From: Microtetraspora glauca
Lineage (GTDB): Bacteria; Actinomycetota; Actinomycetes; Streptomycetales; Streptomycetaceae
Assembly (NCBI GenBank): GCA_000721275.1
Contig: JOFO01000027.1
Span: 1-64,000 of the forward strand
DNA length: 64,000 nucleotides
Direction of reading: 5' to 3'
In this document: positions 59,543 through 64,000 of the stretch, one piece after another
How the letters are laid out: every line of letters starts with the position of its first letter
Position numbering within the stretch: the stretch's first letter is position 1
Position numbers and translations under genes: made by a program
Notes under the pieces: generated by a model
The model's database searches: none
The model's input: the letters and a program-made list of their open reading frames with translations, nothing else
What the model was told of the DNA's origin: nothing

Positions 59543-60514
59543 ATGACCGCACCACTGACTGAGGTAGCCGTAAAAAGGCTGGCCTACATCCGGATGCTGT
59601 ACGAGCAGGGCGTGACCCAGGCCAAGCAGCCGATGCCCATGGGAGCCAGCAGCCTCCTGTCACTGCACGACTCTGTAGAGATGTTCCTTGTCCTCACGAG
59701 CGACGCTTTGAATGCGCAGGTCGACCGGAACACCCACTTCATGGACTACTGGAAGAAGATCAAGGGAGTCCCCTTGAGCGGCGCCCACGGCATGCGGCGC
59801 CTGAACGATGCCCGAAACGGGCTGAAACATGCCGGGGTCATGCCGACCGCTGAAGCTATCGAGCAGGGCCTGGCGGACACCTTTGCCTTTTTCGACGACA
59901 ACGTGCCTCGGGTCTTTGGAGTCGCGCTCTGGTCGGTGGACACCTCACACGTCGTCCCGCAACAGGCAGCCCGCGAATGGACACGGAAGGCGTCAGAGCG
60001 CTTCGAAGCAGGAGAAGGTGGCACAGCCCTGGCCATGCTCCAGCTGGCCCTACGGCATGTGCTCGCCGAAGACCCCGGCGCACCCTACGGAACGACCATG
60101 TCGAAGCTGTCCCAATGGCGACCGTCTTTGAAGGGGCTACCGAGGTCCTTCGGAGCACTCTTCGGCCGCTCGTTCAACAACGACGCGAGCGATGCGACCA
60201 GGGGCGTACGAGACTTGGTGGAGGTGGTTGAAGGACTCACGGAAGCCATTCGCTGGATGACACTGGGTGGCAGTCTGCATCACTATGCACGGTTTCAGGC
60301 GTTGACGCCGACGAACATCGTTTGGGTGGGAAACCCCAGCGATGAGGACGTCGAGCGTCTCGCTAGAAGGCAGGAGTCACCGACACGGGAAGAATTCGAT
60401 TTCTGTCGACAGTTCGTCGTGACGACAGCACTGCGGCAGGCTGACATCGCCGCTCACGTGGCACGCCCCTCGTGGCAAGCTGATGGCACCTCACCAAGCA
60501 CGACCGATACGTGA
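59543..60514 (+). CDS. Hypothetical protein with HEPN-like N-terminal motif
   Basis: A 323-residue, mainly helical protein with a GAGGAAGGGGGAGG-type ribosome site. The N-terminal half has ASSLLSLHDSVEMFLVLTSD and RRLNDARNGLKHAGVMPT; the R-N-x2-K-H segment resembles the HEPN RNase motif. No partner nucleotidyltransferase lies nearby. The C-terminal half is unassigned. The coding sequence is less GC-extreme than its neighbours, suggesting more recent arrival. Confidence 0.6.
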   Translation: MTAPLTEVAVKRLAYIRMLYEQGVTQAKQPMPMGASSLLSLHDSVEMFLVLTSDALNAQVDRNTHFMDYWKKIKGVPLSGAHGMRRLNDARNGLKHAGVMPTAEAIEQGLADTFAFFDDNVPRVFGVALWSVDTSHVVPQQAAREWTRKASERFEAGEGGTALAMLQLALRHVLAEDPGAPYGTTMSKLSQWRPSLKGLPRSFGALFGRSFNNDASDATRGVRDLVEVVEGLTEAIRWMTLGGSLHHYARFQALTPTNIVWVGNPSDEDVERLARRQESPTREEFDFCRQFVVTTALRQADIAAHVARPSWQADGTSPSTTDT

Positions 60515-60733
60515 CTCCGGCTCGTCCAGGTGCGCTGGAGGTGGCGGCCATCCGTAGCCACCGTCCCGAAAACTGCTGGAATCTCCGTCATCCATAAGTC
60601 ACGCAGGCCATCTGCGCAGGTCAGAGCCACCCTGCTCCTCCATCCACCAAGTGCCTTCTAAGCACTCGGCAGCGAAGCTGCGCGGCACGCCAAAGGCGTG
60701 TAGGTCCCAGTTGGAACCTCACCAAACCTCAAT

Positions 60734-60766
60734 GCCAGCCCAGCGGGGTGCACTCGCTGGGCTGGC
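60734..60766. terminator. Hairpin terminator
   Basis: Arms GCCAGCCCAGCG and CGCTGGGCTGGC with a 9-base loop, in the 336-base gap between the HEPN-like gene (+) and the kinase gene (-). No gene is seen in the gap. Confidence 0.6.
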
Positions 60767-60850
60767 AGGCCAAAGGCCCCGCGTTCGGCTTCTGAAAACG
60801 TCGCGTTCGGCTGACCTCCGCGGACGCAACCATGGAGGGCCGAGGGAAGG

Positions 60851-62839
60851 TCAGCTCGTACAGCTGCCGGCCGTGCCCCAACGCAGGAACTCCGTGCCCC
60901 CAGCGCCGCCGAGGACCGCCACTGCGTACTGGGCGTAGCCCCACTCCTGCCCTGCGCGGGATTCCGCGAGAACCGTCCGGCAGGCCAGGCCAGCGGCGGC
61001 CTCTGCCCATTCCTCTCGCATGCTCTGGTCCCACTCGGGCTTCGTGGCCCACACGTACATCACGCCTTCGTGCGGAGCGAAGCCGATGCTGGTGTTCTCG
61101 TCGCTGATATATCGGGGGTCTTCGAACAGACGGGAGTTGGCGTTCCAGTCGACAAAGAGCTGGTGGACCGCCTCGGTTGCCACTCTGATTTCGCGCTTGT
61201 CGATGCTGGGGATCTGGGCCGCGGCCAGTCCTTCTTCGGTGGGGTGCCAGCTCGGCTCCTGCCCGGGGTCGGCGGCAGTGCGGTCGATGGTCTGCGTGAT
61301 GCAGCCGGTGTTGGCGCGGAAGTCGTCCTCCCACACGATCGCCGGCGCCGTGGACGTGGTGTTGTCGACCAAGACGTACTCGTCGTACGGAAGGGACTTG
61401 TAGATGCCCGCCATCATGCGCAAGGTGAGGCAGGCGTTCTTGGCCACTCCCTGCACGACGCGTGACTCCATGGCCGGACCGCTGATGGCTATGTAGAGCT
61501 CTCTCCGGGCCGGGGCGTAGCCCACGTCGTACTGACCGCTGTAGTTGTACTCCTCGCCCATGCCGTAGCTGAGGTCGTGTCCGAGTGCGGCCTCGGTCTC
61601 GATCTCCGCCTCCCCCTTGGCTCGACGAGCCGCACGCCACGTGGCGATCGTCGCCTCGTCCGCGTTCGCAGGAGTAGGGGATGACGCGGCTTCCACCACA
61701 GCCTGGGAGCTTGCTGCGGGTGAAGCGGAAGCCGGCATGGTGGCGGTCTGGCTGGGGGATGCGCTGGCGGGAGGGCGGGAACTCGTCGAAGTCGTCTCCG
61801 TCTTATCGGGCTGCAGGGCCAGCGCTCCACCCGCCAGGCCACCTATGACAGTTCCCACCACCGCCGCGATGCTGACGAGTCGTCTGCTGGAACGGGCGGG
61901 ACGTATCCAGTTCGGGTCGTCCAGAGTGGGAACAGCCCACTGGGCAGCGACGAGATCGCCCACCAGTGTCGGTTCCACACCGGGCGGCGCGACCTGTGTG
62001 GCCTGTGCTGCGAGGAGGGCGACGCATGTCTCGGCGGCGTCCCACGCAGTGACTCGGTCCCCCGGATCCTTGGCGAGAGCGCTGCTCACGACGGCGTGGA
62101 GTTCGCCGGGAAGGCCACACAGATCAGGATCCTCGGACATGACCCGGTAGGCGACCGCGTCGGGGGCTCCCCCGCCGAAGGGCGCACGACCGGTGGCTGC
62201 GAAGGCTATGAGGGCGCCCCAGACAAACATGTCGCCCTCGGGACCCGTTGTACCGGTGCGGTAGTGCTCGGGGCTGATCCATCCTGGGGTTCCGGTCAGA
62301 ATGCCGGTGCGCGTCACGGATGTGCCGTCGGCGGCATGGGCGATGCCGAAGTCCAGGACTCGGGGACCGACCGGGGTCAGGATGACGTTCTGCGGCTTGA
62401 CGTCCCTGTGGACGACGCCCGCGGCGTGGATGGCCGCGAGGGCCTGGGCTGTGCCCGTAGCAAAGGCGTAAAGGGTTCCACCGGCCAGCGGCCCGTGCGC
62501 GGCGATGTACCGATCGAGGGTGAGCCCTGGGGCGTAGACAGTGGCCAGCCACGGTGACGGTGCTTCGGCGTCAGCCGCGATCAGGGGTATGAGGCAGGGG
62601 CCCTGGACGCGGGCGGAGAGCTGGACTTCTCGGCGGAAGCGCGCCCGGAACTCCGCGTCGTCCGCCTGGGCAGGGTGGACGACCTTGACCGCGACCCGCA
62701 GACCGGCGGCGTCGAGGCCAGCGAACACCGTGCCCATGCCCCCTGACCCGAGGCGCCCGATGATCCGGTAGGGGCCGACGCGCTTGGGGTCACCGGGGTG
62801 GGCAGCCAGCACCCGCCCACCAGAACGAGCACTGCTCAC
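60851..62839 (-). CDS. Membrane Ser/Thr protein kinase
   Basis: A 662-residue Hanks-type kinase. The glycine loop GRLGSGGMGTVFAG and catalytic Lys (VAVKVV) come first. HRDVKPQN, DFGIAHA and GTPGWISPEHY follow. The kinase domain covers about residues 15-285, a membrane segment (AAVVGTVIGGLAGGALAL) lies near residue 345, and an outside domain of about 300 residues follows a Ser/Ala/Pro-rich linker. The outer domain has four to six cysteines (for example NACLTLRMM, TGCITQTID) and may sense a ligand. It is the only gene in its unit; a GAGCGTCA array lies about 270 bp upstream. Confidence 0.88.
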   Translation of the reverse strand: MSSARSGGRVLAAHPGDPKRVGPYRIIGRLGSGGMGTVFAGLDAAGLRVAVKVVHPAQADDAEFRARFRREVQLSARVQGPCLIPLIAADAEAPSPWLATVYAPGLTLDRYIAAHGPLAGGTLYAFATGTAQALAAIHAAGVVHRDVKPQNVILTPVGPRVLDFGIAHAADGTSVTRTGILTGTPGWISPEHYRTGTTGPEGDMFVWGALIAFAATGRAPFGGGAPDAVAYRVMSEDPDLCGLPGELHAVVSSALAKDPGDRVTAWDAAETCVALLAAQATQVAPPGVEPTLVGDLVAAQWAVPTLDDPNWIRPARSSRRLVSIAAVVGTVIGGLAGGALALQPDKTETTSTSSRPPASASPSQTATMPASASPAASSQAVVEAASSPTPANADEATIATWRAARRAKGEAEIETEAALGHDLSYGMGEEYNYSGQYDVGYAPARRELYIAISGPAMESRVVQGVAKNACLTLRMMAGIYKSLPYDEYVLVDNTTSTAPAIVWEDDFRANTGCITQTIDRTAADPGQEPSWHPTEEGLAAAQIPSIDKREIRVATEAVHQLFVDWNANSRLFEDPRYISDENTSIGFAPHEGVMYVWATKPEWDQSMREEWAEAAAGLACRTVLAESRAGQEWGYAQYAVAVLGGAGGTEFLRWGTAGSCTS

Positions 62840-63108
62840 CGGGCTTCCGATCTCCTTCAGACGTGCAGCAGGCCAAAGGCCGGACGCATGCCGGTACCTG
62901 AGAGCTGGATATTAGCCGCGCGTCGAGGCGATAGGCACTGCCTTCTCAGGCAATGGTCGGCAACGCTTCCTCATCGAGCGCACAAGAGCGAAACGGAGCC
63001 GACGAGCCTCGCTCGCCGTGCTCCGTCGCCTTCGCCGCAGCGCGTCTGTTCATCGGTGCGCGCCGCGGCCTGGCTCTCCCCGGCAATCGACTGACACCCC
63101 ATCAGAAC

Positions 63109-63147
63109 GAGCGTCAAATGAGCGTCACGAGCGTCATCTCAGCGTCA
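63109..63147. repeat. Tandem GAGCGTCA array, copy 2
   Basis: Four units of (G/C)AGCGTCA start at 63109, 63120, 63129 and 63140. The first 19 bases equal those at 127-145. It lies in the 363-base gap between the kinase start and the 3' end of the methyltransferase gene. It may be a cooperative operator for the kinase promoter, or an island boundary. Confidence 0.6.
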
Positions 63148-63202
63148 AGATATCGCCCGTAACGCCCACACGGCACATACCGCGCACCCGCAAAACCGCA
63201 GG

Positions 63203-64000
63203 TCAGACGTCCTTCTTCACCGGCTCCAGGATCGCCACGCACTCCACGTGATGCGTCATCGGGAACAGGTCGAACGCCCGCAGCGTGCGGACGCGGTAGC
63301 CGCTCTCCGCGAAGTAGGCGAGGTCGCGGGCGAGGGCGGCCGGGTCGCAGGCGACGTAGGCGATGCGGCGGGCGCCGAGGCCGGCGAGGTGGCGGACGGT
63401 CTGCTTGCCGGCGCCGGCGCGCGGGGGGTCCAGGACGATGAGGTCGACCTCGGTGATGCCGGTGCGCGGGAGGACCGACTCGACCTTGCCCTGTTCGATG
63501 CGGACGCGCGGGAAGCCGGCCAGGTTGTGGCGGGCGTCCTCGACGGCGCGCTTGCCGGACTCGATGCCGAGGACGGCGCCCTGGTCGCCGACGCGGTCCG
63601 CGAGGGCGCCGGCGAAGAGGCCGACGCCGCAGTAGAGGTCGAGGGCGGTGTCGCCCTTGCGCGGGAGGAGGCCCTGCATGACGGCCTTCATGAGGGTGTC
63701 GGCGGCCTTCGGGTGGACCTGCCAGAAGCCGCCGCTGCCGACGCGGTGGGTGCGGTCGTCGGCGCGCTCGCGGACGAAGGCGCGGCCGTGGACGCGGTGG
63801 ACGCCGCCGTCCTTCTCGTCGACGCGCATCACGGAGACCGGCTTGTCGAGCTCGACGAGCGGGAGGCGGGCGCCGGGGCGGGGGGTCAGGATGACCTGGC
63901 GGTCGTTCGAGCCGGAGGCGGCGATCGCCTCGACGGCGGCCATGCCCTCCCAGGTGCGGGCCTCGATGCCGAGCTCCGAGACGCCCTGCGCGGCGATCAT
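63203..64000 (-). CDS. TrmA/RlmD-type RNA uracil-5 methyltransferase, partial
   Basis: C-terminal part of a SAM-dependent RNA methyltransferase; the 5' end is beyond the window. It has the SAM motif ALDLYCGVGLFAGALADRV, VLDPPRAGAG and the catalytic cysteine in RRIAYVACDPAALARDL; HVECVAILEP is the conserved end. It methylates a uridine of rRNA or tRNA. This appears to be ordinary chromosomal sequence and marks the right limit of the accessory region. Confidence 0.88.
   Translation of the reverse strand: MIAAQGVSELGIEARTWEGMAAVEAIAASGSNDRQVILTPRPGARLPLVELDKPVSVMRVDEKDGGVHRVHGRAFVRERADDRTHRVGSGGFWQVHPKAADTLMKAVMQGLLPRKGDTALDLYCGVGLFAGALADRVGDQGAVLGIESGKRAVEDARHNLAGFPRVRIEQGKVESVLPRTGITEVDLIVLDPPRAGAGKQTVRHLAGLGARRIAYVACDPAALARDLAYFAESGYRVRTLRAFDLFPMTHHVECVAILEPVKKDV

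Noticed and set aside
62877..62895. GCCGGACGCATGCC upstream of the kinase as a third copy of the 50-bp motif
   Set aside because: Only about 12 bases of the core match and the flanks do not, so it is probably chance.

Overview
This is high-GC actinobacterial DNA, almost certainly Streptomyces. Codon third positions are nearly all G or C, GTG and TTG starts and ATGA/GTGA gene overlaps are common, and the gene content is typically streptomycete. It reads as an accessory region: conflict genes, a decayed mobilizable element, a very large arsenic island, a microcin-C-like peptide cluster and an unassigned enolpyruvyl-transferase operon. Housekeeping sequence is suggested only at the right edge (RNA methyltransferase). 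I see no tRNA, rRNA, CRISPR array or insertion sequence.

Layout. (1) 296-7123: a four-gene ternary conflict operon of the vWA-MoxR-VMAP type (TCO domain protein, trypsin-VMAP protein, MoxR ATPase, vWA protein). The vWA protein ends in what reads as a sulfite-oxidase-like molybdopterin domain. (2) 7333-15500: an integrated mobilizable element with int, xis, XRE regulator, replication initiator containing a repeat-rich candidate origin, DnaC-like ATPase, DUF2637 membrane protein, MobC and relaxase. Several of its genes are broken or start oddly, and two ORFs stop at an in-frame TAG beyond which their homology continues. (3) 15570-42281: the arsenic island. It holds ArsR-type regulators with recognisable shared operators, flavin monooxygenases, MFS, ArsP-like, ACR3 and TauE-type exporters, ArsC, thioredoxin reductase and an ArsN-type acetyltransferase. 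It also holds a Pst-like transporter and the organoarsenical core: an EPSP-synthase-like arsenoenolpyruvate synthase candidate, a phosphoglycerate-mutase-like arsonopyruvate mutase candidate and a CTP-synthase-type amidotransferase domain. Next to the core lie a LuxR-type regulator, a secreted peptide with five GAGWD repeats and a GNAT-like protein carrying nine Cys-Cys pairs. A roughly 50-bp motif is repeated upstream of both the peptide unit and the arsenical core unit.

(4) 42964-47220: a microcin-C-like cluster. It has a 19-residue precursor ending in Asn, a MccB/ThiF adenylating enzyme, an MFS exporter, a hairpin directly after the precursor gene and two upstream membrane-type genes (one HTTM-like). 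(5) 47471-50990: unassigned genes, a flavoprotein, an APH-type kinase and a frameshifted remnant. (6) 51069-59372: an XRE-TPR regulator and a tightly overlapping operon of a MurA-like enolpyruvyl transferase, a metallophosphoesterase, two divergent dCTP-deaminase-fold proteins and a glycosyltransferase, followed by a serine hydrolase. This looks like an undescribed nucleotide-derived pathway. (7) 59543-64000: a HEPN-like hypothetical gene, a membrane Ser/Thr kinase, a tandem GAGCGTCA repeat (also present at 127-145) and a partial RNA methyltransferase.

How they fit together. The arsenic island couples detoxification (reduction, oxidation, efflux, acetylation) to an inferred C-As bond pathway. 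Arsenate would be joined to an enolpyruvyl group and rearranged to arsonopyruvate. An ArsR-operator-linked aminotransferase could convert that to an amino acid. Functions are inferred from motifs and context; no database search was possible.
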